Shown here one piece after another: positions 47,918 to 57,319 of a stretch of DNA of 64,000 bases. Location: positions 1,302,001-1,366,000 of the forward strand of contig NZ_MVDI01000001.1 in NCBI RefSeq assembly GCF_002939305.1. The letters run 5' to 3'. The notes under the pieces are model-generated. The model was not told where the DNA came from and did no database searches. It was given only the letters and a program-made list of their open reading frames with translations. How positions within the stretch are numbered: the stretch's first letter is position 1; every line of letters starts with the position of its first letter. The translations under genes and the position numbers were made by a program. Origin of the DNA: Chroococcidiopsis sp. TS-821 (GTDB lineage Bacteria > Cyanobacteriota > Cyanobacteriia > Cyanobacteriales > Chroococcidiopsidaceae).

Positions 47918-49090
47918 ATGACAATCGCTAGTCACAAATCTACTAAATTTCCATCACTGATGCCTTTTTCCGTCATGGATCGCTATATTGCGATGGAACT
48001 GCTACCACCGTTTTTATTTGGTGTGGGTGCTTTTTCCTCGGTAGGAGTTGCGATCGGTACTGTATTTGATTTGGTACGGCGAGTCGTTGAATCAGGACTA
48101 CCTATAGAAATTGCTTTGCAAGTGTTTCTCTTGCAATTTCCCTCGTTTGTCGTATTGGCTTTTCCGATGTCCACGTTGTTGGCTGTATTGATGACTTACA
48201 GTCGCTTTTCTAGTGATAGCGAGTTGATTGCCCTGCGTGGCTGTGGAATCAGCGTTTATCGCATTGCCTTACCTGCAATTATTCTTAGCCTTGTTGTTAC
48301 CGGAATTACGTTTTTATTTAACGAGCAAATTGTACCAGCATCAAATTATCAAGCGACGCTTACTTTAAATCAAGCGCTCAAGCGCGAAACACCAACATTT
48401 CAAGAAGAAAATATTATTTATCCTGAATATCAAGAAGTGAAACAAGCCGATGGCAACAACAGGCGGATTTTGTCGCGGTTATTTTATGCCGATCGCTTTG
48501 ACGGTCGAACGATGTCTGGCTTGACAATTATCGATCGCTCGAAAGAAGGTTTAAATCAAATTGTCATGGCAGATTCTGCAACATGGAACCCGCAACAAAA
48601 TGTTTGGGATTTTTTTAATGGTACAATTTATCTTGTTTCTGCGGATAGTTCTTATCGCAACATTGTCAGGTTTGAACACCAACAATTACAGTTACCGCGC
48701 GCGCCTTTAGATGTTGCTAGCAGAGGGCGAGATTATGATGAAATGAATATTGCCGAAGCGCGCGATCGCTTAGAAAAAATTCGCTATAGCGGTGACGAAC
48801 AGAAAATCCGCAAACTGAGAGTTCGGATTCAAGAAAAAATTGCATTTCCATTTGTCTGTGTTGTTTTTGGCTTAGTCGGTGCTGCATTAGGAACTAAACC
48901 GCAACGCCGTGCGGGAAAAGCAACTAGCTTCGGTATTAGTGTAGTCGTTATTTTTACATATTATTTGTTCGCTTTTATTTGTAGTGCTTTAGGAGTAGCA
49001 GGTATTCTGACTCCTGTGACATCAGCTTGGCTACCCAATGTTTTTGGTTTTACGGCAGGTGGGCTATTGTTAGTTCGTGCAGCAAGGTAG
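47918..49090 (+). CDS. lptF: LptF/LptG family LPS export permease
   Basis: This 390-residue YjgP/YjgQ protein has N-terminal membrane helices (ELLPPFLFGVGAFSSVGVAIG, in part), a conserved FPMSTLLAVLMTYSRFSSDSE and GCGISVYRIALPA. A periplasmic beta-jellyroll follows in the middle, with C-terminal helices from about residue 300 (FPFVCVVFGLVGAALGTKP). With LptB it forms the inner-membrane extractor. Only one permease is here; cyanobacteria often seem to use a single LptF/G-type protein. It is the third gene of lptA-lptB-lptF. Confidence 0.93.
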   Translation: MTIASHKSTKFPSLMPFSVMDRYIAMELLPPFLFGVGAFSSVGVAIGTVFDLVRRVVESGLPIEIALQVFLLQFPSFVVLAFPMSTLLAVLMTYSRFSSDSELIALRGCGISVYRIALPAIILSLVVTGITFLFNEQIVPASNYQATLTLNQALKRETPTFQEENIIYPEYQEVKQADGNNRRILSRLFYADRFDGRTMSGLTIIDRSKEGLNQIVMADSATWNPQQNVWDFFNGTIYLVSADSSYRNIVRFEHQQLQLPRAPLDVASRGRDYDEMNIAEARDRLEKIRYSGDEQKIRKLRVRIQEKIAFPFVCVVFGLVGAALGTKPQRRAGKATSFGISVVVIFTYYLFAFICSALGVAGILTPVTSAWLPNVFGFTAGGLLLVRAAR

Positions 49091-49105
49091 AGAGGTTCCA
49101 TTTTG

Positions 49106-50236
49106 TCAAGCTGCAATTCGCCATCCCTGAGCGTACTGCTGTGCATTCCATAGTGTAGCGTAGCGTCCTTGGTGTGACAAAAGTTCTGAATGAGTACCTC
49201 GCTCTACGATACGCCCATCTTCTAAAACTAAAATCGAATCTGCACCAACAACGGTAGATAGACGGTGAGCAATGACTATCACGGTTTTATTAGAAACAAG
49301 TTGATCGATTGCTTGTTGTACAGCAACCTCACTTTCGGTATCCAAAACTGACGTGGGTTCATCTAACAGAACAATTGGCGCTTCTTTGAGAATTGCACGC
49401 GCGATTGAAATGCGTTGACGTTCTCCACCGGATAGCGTACTGCCAATTTCACCAACAGAAGTATCGTAACCCTTGGGTAAACGGCTAATGAACTCATGAC
49501 AATTTGCGGCGCGTGCAGCGATTTCAACTTCAGCATCTGTCGCGTCAGGTTTAGCCATGCGGATATTGTTGCGAATCGTGTCATCGAATAAATAGGCATC
49601 TTGAAATACCGCAGAAATATAGCGCATGAGTTGACTTGGTTCTATTTGGCGTACATCTACTCCACCGATGCGAATACTACCTTGTTGTACGTCAGCTTCA
49701 TCGGCTAATGAGAAGGGTAATTGTGGTTTTACCGCTTCCAGACGATCCGACTAAAGCTGTTAACGTACGTTCAGGCAAATAGAAATGATACATCTTGTAG
49801 CGTCCATTCGGATTGATCGGCGTAGCGAAACGAAACATTTTCGAAAGTAATGTCAAAAGAATTAAGTTGCGCGGGTGGTGTTTGTACAAAAAGAGGAGGA
49901 ATACTCATCAAGGCTTCGATCCGCTCTAATCCAATTTCCATTAAGTCGAAGACGCTTGCAAGCCCTGTAAGTTGAGCAAGTGGTTCGCTAAAGCGCATAG
50001 CGATCGCCACTAGTGCAAATAACGCCGCAATCGAAAGACTTCCTTGCAAAACAAATAGTGTTCCTAGGCTGATGACGCTAAAAATACCAACTTCAACGAC
50101 AGTTGCCATAGCAATCAGCGGTAAATTTACCAATCGTTGTCCTCTTGATTGCACATCACGTTGACGAACGAGTGCAGCTTGCAAATGATTTTCTGGTGAA
50201 GCGATCGCAAAGGAAGTTGCCCGCATCTCCAATTAA
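49106..50236 (-). pseudogene. ABC exporter (permease-ATPase fusion) broken by frameshifts and lacking its 5' half
   Basis: Three pieces in different frames make up the back half of an MsbA-like half-transporter. 49771-50232 holds the end of the membrane domain. 49698-49889 holds Walker A (GSSGSGKTT). 49106-49627 holds signature LSGGERQR, Walker B VLLDEPTSVLD and H-loop IAHRLSTV. One extra T near 49785 and one extra base near 49715 explain the frame changes. The first 200 or more residues are gone, replaced by a TonB-receptor fragment. It cannot make an active transporter. Confidence 0.85.
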
Positions 50237-50401
50237 GCCCGTCAGTTGTACTCCGGCGTTAGCAACTTCTAGCAGTAATGCAGTAAATGGATCGGACACA
50301 ACAACCTGAGAAGAGTTATTTATTGGGTTATAGAAGAAAGCAAAATTAACTCCCAATTGGTCATTGAGCCAAGAAGACTTTAAACCTATCTCGTAATTCC
50401 A
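50237..50401 (-). pseudogene. fragment of a TonB-dependent siderophore receptor barrel
   Basis: About 55 codons on the minus strand read WNYEIGLKSSWLNDQLG, then VNFAFFYNPINN and VANAGVQLTG. This is a strand-turn-strand section of a TonB-dependent outer-membrane receptor, where N-Y-E-x-G-x-K-x-S-W-L is a standard motif. The frame then runs straight into the ABC transporter relic. Upstream it runs into murQ, whose last codons and stop lie inside it. No plug domain or C-terminal barrel end remains. I infer a deletion that removed most of a siderophore uptake and transport locus. Confidence 0.75.
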
Positions 50402-51309
50402 CTGTAGCTAGAAACAGCAGCGCGAAGATTGCCACTGTGTTGTGCTAAGAGTTTATCACCTTCTTCTTTTGTGACACCCGTCCAGTGCATGAGTAATGCA
50501 AGCTTGACCCAATTACCACTTTGCTCTAGTAGTGTAGCGGCAGCAGCGCGGTCGAGTCCTGTTAAATCGTGTAAAATCCGAATTGCGCGATCGCGTAGCT
50601 TGGTATTAGTCACAGCAACATCGACCATGCGATTCCCGTACACTTTTCCTAGCTGCACCATCACCCCAGTTGAGAGCATATTTAATGCTAACTTTGTTGC
50701 GGTTCCTGCTTTGAGGCGCGTTGAACCTGCTAAAATTTCGGGTCCAACCAAAAGGCGAATATCAACATCAACATCAGCACTGACTTGTTCTACAGGGACA
50801 CAGGCGATAAAAATAGTTGTGGCACCGCGTTCGCGTGCGGCTTGTAAAGCACCATGCACGTAGGGAGTTGTCCCTCCGGCTGTTATTCCGACAACTACAT
50901 CGAGTTGGGTGACGTGACGTTGGGCGATCGCATTGTATCCATCTTCGGCTTTGTCTTCTAAATCTTCGGAACTGCGTACCAAAGCGCCAGCGCCACCTGC
51001 AATAATTCCTTGAACTAGTTCAGGAGAAGTACAAAATGTTGGCGGACACTCCGCCGCGTCTAACACGCCTAATCTGCCACTTGTACCTGCGCCAATATAA
51101 AATAATCGACCTCCATGATGTAAAGCTTTGGCGGTGCAGTCAATCGCCGCAGCGAGTTCGTGTTTTGCCGCTGCGACAGCTGCGATCGCGTTTTGATCTT
51201 CCTGATTAAAAAGTTCGACAAACTCTAAGGAACTCAACTGATCCAAGTTTCGACTATTAGTATTGACCTGTTCTGTCAATAGATGACCGCGCCCCTCTGC
51301 TTGAATCAT
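50386..51309 (-). CDS. murQ: N-acetylmuramic acid 6-phosphate etherase
   Basis: This 307-residue SIS-domain enzyme cleaves the lactyl ether of MurNAc-6-phosphate during peptidoglycan recycling. The signature GAGTSGRLGVLDAAECPPTF is near residue 73, with ITAGGTTPYVHGAL and GTATKLALNMLSTG further on. The C-terminus SSYSGITR-stop overlaps the TonB-receptor fragment by 16 bases, so the last residues and the stop may come from joined foreign sequence. Catalytic parts are intact, so I expect function. The upstream gene on the same strand is DUF3110. Confidence 0.94.
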   Translation of the reverse strand: MIQAEGRGHLLTEQVNTNSRNLDQLSSLEFVELFNQEDQNAIAAVAAAKHELAAAIDCTAKALHHGGRLFYIGAGTSGRLGVLDAAECPPTFCTSPELVQGIIAGGAGALVRSSEDLEDKAEDGYNAIAQRHVTQLDVVVGITAGGTTPYVHGALQAARERGATTIFIACVPVEQVSADVDVDIRLLVGPEILAGSTRLKAGTATKLALNMLSTGVMVQLGKVYGNRMVDVAVTNTKLRDRAIRILHDLTGLDRAAAATLLEQSGNWVKLALLMHWTGVTKEEGDKLLAQHSGNLRAAVSSYSGITR

Positions 51310-51346
51310 GCTGTTTGCTCCTGCGATTGAAATCTGATGCTGTATA

Positions 51347-51715
51347 TTACAGTAGTCCTTCTAACTTACGCCGAATATCGTCGAGGTCTAGGTTAGATTC
51401 TTCAGATTGAGTCTCTAACTGCCAATCAGTCTCTTCGACATTATGTTCGGGAGGAAGCGCTAACCCGCCTTCAGGAATCAGTTCCCAATCATAATCGGCG
51501 CTTTCGCAAAAGTCCTTGATTTCCTCAGCATCCATGGCTTCAATAGTTGGTGTAGGAAAGTCTTGGGCTTCTAGCATCAGCGCAAAGCGAGTTGCATCAT
51601 CTTCGGCTTCAAACATCAAAACGCGATTGCGATCGCCGACGCGAATAGTATGAATACCTTCGTTCTCAGTGCGGGCATTAAATAACAAAACAAAAACACG
51701 CATGGGAGTAATCAT
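51347..51715 (-). CDS. DUF3110 domain protein
   Basis: I start at the ATG at 51713-51715, preceded by AAGGAG, giving 122 residues; the frame extends to 51778. The protein begins MITPMRVFVLLFNARTENEG, followed by GIHTIRVGDRNRVLMFEAED and DDATRFALMLEAQDFP, the DUF3110 pattern found in cyanobacteria and plants. The acidic C-terminus (EESNLDLDDIRRKLEGLL) is likely helical. No function is established. It lies 37 bases upstream of murQ on the minus strand, possibly cotranscribed. Confidence 0.85.
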   Translation of the reverse strand: MITPMRVFVLLFNARTENEGIHTIRVGDRNRVLMFEAEDDATRFALMLEAQDFPTPTIEAMDAEEIKDFCESADYDWELIPEGGLALPPEHNVEETDWQLETQSEESNLDLDDIRRKLEGLL

Positions 51716-51896
51716 GTTGTCTCCTTCTTCTTTATGGATTATGGTACAGTTACAAATTTCAGCAATCATTTGTAACAAAAACGGTAACTACAATCTCATA
51801 ATTTACTAGCTACTTGATACTGATATCGGTATTTTATAAGTGTGTCATTTGTCCTTTACGCCATCAGTAGCCTTCAAGTGTAACTTGTAAACTTCA

Positions 51897-54800
51897 ATGA
51901 AGAATCCCCCTGAGCTCGATAACCAAACCGATGAAAGACGTTCCGAGCGATCGCGATCGTTACTAAGTTATCGCACTGGAATTGCCATCGGTGCTCCTTT
52001 ATTGTTGGGACTCGTAGCAGGTGGGTGGTGGTTGTGGACTTTTGTCAACGAGCAGTTAGCACCACTTGTAGAACGCAATTTAACGCAAACGCTCAATCGA
52101 CCTGTACAGTTAGGACGGGTAGAACGGTTTTCTCCAACAAGTTTACGCTTTGGTGCTTCCGCAATTCCCGCAACCGCGACCGATCCAGACCGCGCTTCAG
52201 TCACTGCTGTAGATGTCACTTTTAACCCTTTACAACTTTTAATTACTCGCACATTAAGTCTCGATGTTACCTTAGTCAATCCTGACGTTTATCTAGAGCA
52301 AGATGCCGAGGGACGCTGGATTTCTACCACTTTAGCAGCCGAAGAAGGAACAGGACTAATACAAACGGAACTCGATCGCATTCGCTTCCGTAATGCTAAT
52401 GTCGTCCTCGTACCTAATCCTGAGGCAAGAAACGAACCTATTGCGAACCAAGCAACAAAAGCATCGGTTACAGTCACCCAGGGCAATGGATTTGCGCAAT
52501 TTTTAGATAATAACGATCTCATTCGCTACAACATTAGTGGCAATTTAGCAACTGAAGGGAATATTGAAATTAATGGTGAATCGCAGCTGAGCACCGAACG
52601 CACTAACTTACAAATTCAAGCACAAAATGTCCTTGCCTCAGAAGTGACGCGCTTGATTGATTTACCACTCGATCTGCAAGGTGGACGCGTTGACGGGAAC
52701 TTAAACGTTCAATTGCGACAAGCACAAGAGCCTAAGCTGTTTGGTACTGCACAGCTGAATAAAGTTACCGCGAAAGTGGAACAGCTACCGCAGGCGTTTA
52801 ATAATTCTAGTGGCACACTTGGTTTTCAGGGTACGCAAATTTGGCTCGATAACGTTCAAACAAGTTACGGAAGTATTCCGGCGATCGCCAACGGCGTACT
52901 CGATACTGAAGCAGGTTTTAATATTGCAGCAAGAGTGCCATCTGTAAGTTTTGCAAATGCTCAAAAAACTTTAGGATTGGATCTGCCAGTACCCGTTGCA
53001 GGCGAAGCTAGCGCCGAAATTCAACTTAGCGGACCTATCCAAACGCCGACATTATCTGGTAGCGTCAGGACGACCAAGCAAGCGCGCGTTGACCGAGTTG
53101 ATTTTAAAAATATGAGTGCGCGATTTGCCTTTGCACCTACCGAATCGGTAATTGCGTTTAGAGATATTCAAGCCGTACCAACAGTAGGCGGTCAAATTAC
53201 TGGCGGCGGTACTGTACGAATTGGAGACACGCCAGGACTAGGATTTAATCTCGATGCGCGGAATATTCCTGGTGATGCGATCGCGCGGCTTTATGGTGCT
53301 GCACCGAATTTTCAAATCGGGACAATTCAAGCACGCGCTAATGTTGTCGGTTCGCCAACGCAACCGCAAACACTTGTCAATTGGCAAGCAGCAAATGCGA
53401 CGTATCCGGCACGCGGGCAAATCTTAATCGCTAATGCACAAAACTTGCTATTTCGCAATACCACTGTCGATTTTGCTGGTGGTACGCTACGCGCCGCCGG
53501 ACAGTTAACGAATAATCAATGGCAAGCCACCGTACAAGCATCAGGCGTTGAGTTAGGGCGCGTGGCAGAAGTTCCGCCAGCTTTGCAAGCGCCGATTAGT
53601 GGCACGTTTAACATTGCGGGTTCTACCGCGTCGTTTCAGCCAGACCAAATTCAGGCGACAGGTTCAGGACGTTTAAATGTAGCGGGTGGAACGGTTACCG
53701 CCTCAAATATTCAACTGGCACAAGGTCGCTGGCGCGCGCAAGTTCAAGCATCAGGCGTGCAACTCGGTTCTTTAGTTCCCCAAGTACCACCGCAATTTCA
53801 AGGCGCGCTGACGGGAACGTTTAATCTTGCTGGGACAACAGCGGCGTTGCAACCAGAAACGATAGTAGGTACAGGTTCAGGACGTTTAAACGTCGCGGGT
53901 GGAACGGTTACCGCCTCAAATATTCAACTGGCACAAGGTCGCTGGCAAGCGCAGGTTAACGCTTCACAAGTAGAACTCGCGCGGTTTTCAGAACAACTGC
54001 AAGGTCAGTTAGATGGTCAGTTGCGCGTCGCAGGTACTGTAGATTCGTTCGATTTAGCCGATGTGCGAGCAGTTGGCAATTTACGCTTTTCCCAAGGAAT
54101 TGGACCTGTACAGCAACCGCTAACAGCGACGATTGGTTGGGCTGGCGATCGCGTCATTGTCGAACAAGCCACCGCACCGAATTTAAGCGCTAGAGGACAG
54201 ATTGCGGTACAAACTGCATCCGGCGTCCCTGAAGTCACCGAGTTGAATCTCAACGTCCAAGCACAAAATTACAGTTTACAAGAATTACCTTTTGCGCTAC
54301 CCGCAGCAGTGAATCTTGCCGGAAGTGCAGATTTTACAGGTAACATCACGGGAACTTTAGCCGCACCGAATGTTGTCGGTGCGTTGCAACTGCAAAACTT
54401 GGCAGTTAATGATTTAGCCTTTGCCCCACAGTTAACTGGGAATGTTCAGCTAACAGCAACTGAAGGATTACAGTTAGACGTGTCTGGTGGCGAAGACCAA
54501 ATTACGGTGAATTTAGATCCTGAGAATCGTCCAGTTTCTTTTTTAGTACGGCGCGATACTGCAATTGCGAGAGGGCGCAGTGTTGGCGAAGATCTGTTAG
54601 TCAACATCGAGAATTTTCCTTTAGCGGCACTAGAGTTAACACCCGATTTACCAGTATTAGGTAATGCCCCGATTTCTGGACAACTCACAGGCGATCTTAC
54701 GGTAAATCCAACAACGTTTGCGATTACGGGAAATGTGGCGATCGCCGATCCGGCAATTGGAACGCTTACGGGCAATCAATTTGTCGGACAAATTAGCTTT

Positions 54801-57119
54801 GCTGATGGAACAGGAACGCTGAGTGGAGGCGAGTTTATCCAAGGAGATGGTCGCTATGCATTATCAGGAAGTGTTACGCAAACTCCAAGTGGACCTGAGT
54901 TTGAGGCGCAACTTAGCGTTGCTGATGGTCAAGTACAAAGCGTATTAACAGCATTGCGGTTTTTTAATATAGAAGACTTCCAACGCGGGTTAGAACCACC
55001 AACCTATGCCGGTGCTAGTACGCTGAATACAACACCTGTAGGAATGCCCGATGCACCGTTGTTAACTCAAATCCGCCGTTATTCCGAGATCGCAACGCTT
55101 TTGCAGCAACAGCGCCAACAGCGCGAAGATGCATCGCCATTACCTGCACTTGCAGATTTTCAAGGGACATTTAGTGGCACGGTTGCGGTGAGTGGTTCCT
55201 TGCAAGCTGGCGTCACCGCCAATTTTGATTTGCAAGGTCAGAATTGGCAATGGGGTGATTACAATGCAAATCAAGTGATTGCCCAAGGGAACTTTGAAGA
55301 CGGTGTTTTAACGCTACTTCCGCTACGAATTCAATCGGATGAGTCGCTACTTGCTTTTACAGGGCAAATTGGCGGGACAGAACAATCAGGTCAATTGCAG
55401 ATAACGAATTTTCCGATTAGCACGTTAACGGATTTTGTCGATTTACCCATCGATGTGACTGGGCAACTGAATGGTTCAGCAACTTTAGCCGGAACAGTAG
55501 AAAATCCGCAAGCGATCGGAGAATTAGAACTGACCGCCGGAACCTTAAATGATAGACCTGTCGAGTCAGCAACGGCAAGCTTCAGCTATGCGAATGCTCG
55601 ATTTAACATCGGCAGTAATGTGGTTGTTGCTGGACCTGAACCAATCGTCATTACTGGTAGCATTCCTTTAGAGCTACCTTTTGCCTCAGTCACGCCTGAT
55701 AGCGACCAAATTAGTTTAGATATCAATGTCCAAAACGAAGGTTTAGCATTAATCAATTTATTAACTGATGCTGTTGCTTGGGAAGCAGGACAAGGACAAG
55801 TACAACTACAAGTACGCGGAACAACGCAAGAACCTGTTGCGACAGGAATTGCGACGATTAATAATGCCACAATCACTGCTCAAGCTTTACCTGCACCTTT
55901 AACTGATGTTACAGGAACAATCAACTTCAATCTTGACCGCATCCAAGTTGATAGTCTTCAAGGTAATTTCTCGCGCGGTAATGTTGTCGCGCAAGGTGTC
56001 ATTCCAATTTTTAGTAGTTTTTCACCCGCCGATCCAGATTTTGCCAATCCGCTGACAGTGAACCTCAATCAGCTAACGCTCAATCTTGATGGTTTATATC
56101 GTGGTGGTGCTAGCGGAAATGTAATTGTCACAGGAAGTGTCCTCAACCCAGTGATTGGCGGGCAAGTTGAACTCGCTCAAGGTGCAATATCTATTCCAGA
56201 AGAAAACGGAAATGGTTCGACACCAGGTACTGCAACACCAACTGTTCCAACGTTAGCTGCTAATCAAGATGAACCTGGAAATATAGAGTTTAGTAACTTA
56301 CAACTCACACTAGGCAACGGAGTGGAAGTCACTCGTCCACCAATTATCAATTTAGAGGCAACAGGTTCAGTAAATGTGAGTGGTGCACTGAACGATCTGC
56401 GCCCAGATGGCGTGATTCGTTTGCGTCGCGGTGGCGTAAATTTATTTACGACTCAGTTTGTTTTGGCGCGCGGTTACGAACATACAGCCACGTTTAAACC
56501 GAATCAAGGACTCGATCCTGAATTAGATATTCGCCTTGTAACGCGAGTACCAGAAATTACGCGCACTAGAGTTGCAACTTCACCGTTATCGGGCGATATT
56601 ACACAACCGCTGGCAACTGACTTGGGTGGTTTTGAGACAGTACGCGTTCAAGCTGATGTCCAAGGTCCTGCGAGCCAACTTTTTGAGAATTTAGAACTAA
56701 CAAGTAATCCTACACGCAGTCAGTCAGAAATTGTGGCTTTACTCGGCGGTAGTTTTATTGATACTCTGGGGCGCGGGGATAGTGTTCTAGGGCTTGCTAA
56801 CTTAGCAGGAACAGCTTTATTAGGTAACTTCCAAGGTGCAGTTACAAATATTGGTAATGCTCTTGGTTTATCCGAGTTACGTTTATTTCCCACTGTTGGT
56901 ACAGAATCTGGAGGGCGAACTTCGGCACTCGAATTAGCCGCAGAAGCTGGAATTGATGTCTCTGGAAATCTCTCGGTTTCTGTCTTGCGAGTTTTGACAT
57001 CCGATGACCCAACCCGCATTGGTTTGAACTACCGACTTAATGACCAATTTCGCGTCCGTGCTGCAACAGATATTACAGGAGAAACACGGGCAATCTTAGA
57101 ATACGAAAATCGATTTTGA
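51897..57119 (+). CDS. TamB-like translocation/assembly module protein (AsmA-like superfamily)
   Basis: This 1740-residue protein is anchored by one N-terminal helix (IGAPLLLGLVAGGWWLWTFV, residues about 31-50). A very long beta-rich periplasmic body follows, built of repeating AsmA/TamB-type strands. The C-terminal TamB domain (about 1480-1740) includes NPTRSQSEIVALLGG and ends RAILEYENRF. Such proteins bridge inner and outer membranes for lipid or barrel-protein transport. An internal 71-codon duplication lies around residues 588-683. It follows a divergent DUF3110 gene and is monocistronic. Confidence 0.92.
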   Translation: MKNPPELDNQTDERRSERSRSLLSYRTGIAIGAPLLLGLVAGGWWLWTFVNEQLAPLVERNLTQTLNRPVQLGRVERFSPTSLRFGASAIPATATDPDRASVTAVDVTFNPLQLLITRTLSLDVTLVNPDVYLEQDAEGRWISTTLAAEEGTGLIQTELDRIRFRNANVVLVPNPEARNEPIANQATKASVTVTQGNGFAQFLDNNDLIRYNISGNLATEGNIEINGESQLSTERTNLQIQAQNVLASEVTRLIDLPLDLQGGRVDGNLNVQLRQAQEPKLFGTAQLNKVTAKVEQLPQAFNNSSGTLGFQGTQIWLDNVQTSYGSIPAIANGVLDTEAGFNIAARVPSVSFANAQKTLGLDLPVPVAGEASAEIQLSGPIQTPTLSGSVRTTKQARVDRVDFKNMSARFAFAPTESVIAFRDIQAVPTVGGQITGGGTVRIGDTPGLGFNLDARNIPGDAIARLYGAAPNFQIGTIQARANVVGSPTQPQTLVNWQAANATYPARGQILIANAQNLLFRNTTVDFAGGTLRAAGQLTNNQWQATVQASGVELGRVAEVPPALQAPISGTFNIAGSTASFQPDQIQATGSGRLNVAGGTVTASNIQLAQGRWRAQVQASGVQLGSLVPQVPPQFQGALTGTFNLAGTTAALQPETIVGTGSGRLNVAGGTVTASNIQLAQGRWQAQVNASQVELARFSEQLQGQLDGQLRVAGTVDSFDLADVRAVGNLRFSQGIGPVQQPLTATIGWAGDRVIVEQATAPNLSARGQIAVQTASGVPEVTELNLNVQAQNYSLQELPFALPAAVNLAGSADFTGNITGTLAAPNVVGALQLQNLAVNDLAFAPQLTGNVQLTATEGLQLDVSGGEDQITVNLDPENRPVSFLVRRDTAIARGRSVGEDLLVNIENFPLAALELTPDLPVLGNAPISGQLTGDLTVNPTTFAITGNVAIADPAIGTLTGNQFVGQISFADGTGTLSGGEFIQGDGRYALSGSVTQTPSGPEFEAQLSVADGQVQSVLTALRFFNIEDFQRGLEPPTYAGASTLNTTPVGMPDAPLLTQIRRYSEIATLLQQQRQQREDASPLPALADFQGTFSGTVAVSGSLQAGVTANFDLQGQNWQWGDYNANQVIAQGNFEDGVLTLLPLRIQSDESLLAFTGQIGGTEQSGQLQITNFPISTLTDFVDLPIDVTGQLNGSATLAGTVENPQAIGELELTAGTLNDRPVESATASFSYANARFNIGSNVVVAGPEPIVITGSIPLELPFASVTPDSDQISLDINVQNEGLALINLLTDAVAWEAGQGQVQLQVRGTTQEPVATGIATINNATITAQALPAPLTDVTGTINFNLDRIQVDSLQGNFSRGNVVAQGVIPIFSSFSPADPDFANPLTVNLNQLTLNLDGLYRGGASGNVIVTGSVLNPVIGGQVELAQGAISIPEENGNGSTPGTATPTVPTLAANQDEPGNIEFSNLQLTLGNGVEVTRPPIINLEATGSVNVSGALNDLRPDGVIRLRRGGVNLFTTQFVLARGYEHTATFKPNQGLDPELDIRLVTRVPEITRTRVATSPLSGDITQPLATDLGGFETVRVQADVQGPASQLFENLELTSNPTRSQSEIVALLGGSFIDTLGRGDSVLGLANLAGTALLGNFQGAVTNIGNALGLSELRLFPTVGTESGGRTSALELAAEAGIDVSGNLSVSVLRVLTSDDPTRIGLNYRLNDQFRVRAATDITGETRAILEYENRF
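53658..53946 (+). repeat. 71-codon tandem duplication inside the TamB-like gene
   Basis: The 76 bases at 53658-53733 and 53871-53946 differ at only about two positions and are exactly 213 bases apart (71 codons). Both encode GSGRLNVAGGTVTASNIQLA then QGRW. The near-identity at DNA level indicates recent duplication or gene conversion within the repeat array. Confidence 0.9.
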
Positions 57120-57128
57120 ATTATAGGT

Positions 57129-57297
57129 GTTGGTAATGGGTAATAGGTAATTGGAAATTGAGTTTCATGAACATCAGCATTAAGACGGCTCATATAACAA
57201 TTGACCATTTATCTATTGACAGCCTTGAGGGCAAATCACAACTGGAATAGACTCGCTATATCTTTATCAATTATCAATTACCAGTTACCAATGACCA
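57129..57297. repeat. heptamer-type dispersed repeat, inverted arms
   Basis: The left arm TTGGTAATGGGTAATAGG (from 57129) and the right arm CAATTACCAGTTACCAATG (to about 57295) are inverted around about 110 bases. They fill most of the gap between the convergent TamB-like and sugar permease genes. Confidence 0.7.
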
Positions 57298-57319
57298 ATA
57301 TTTTTACCTACTTATTCAG

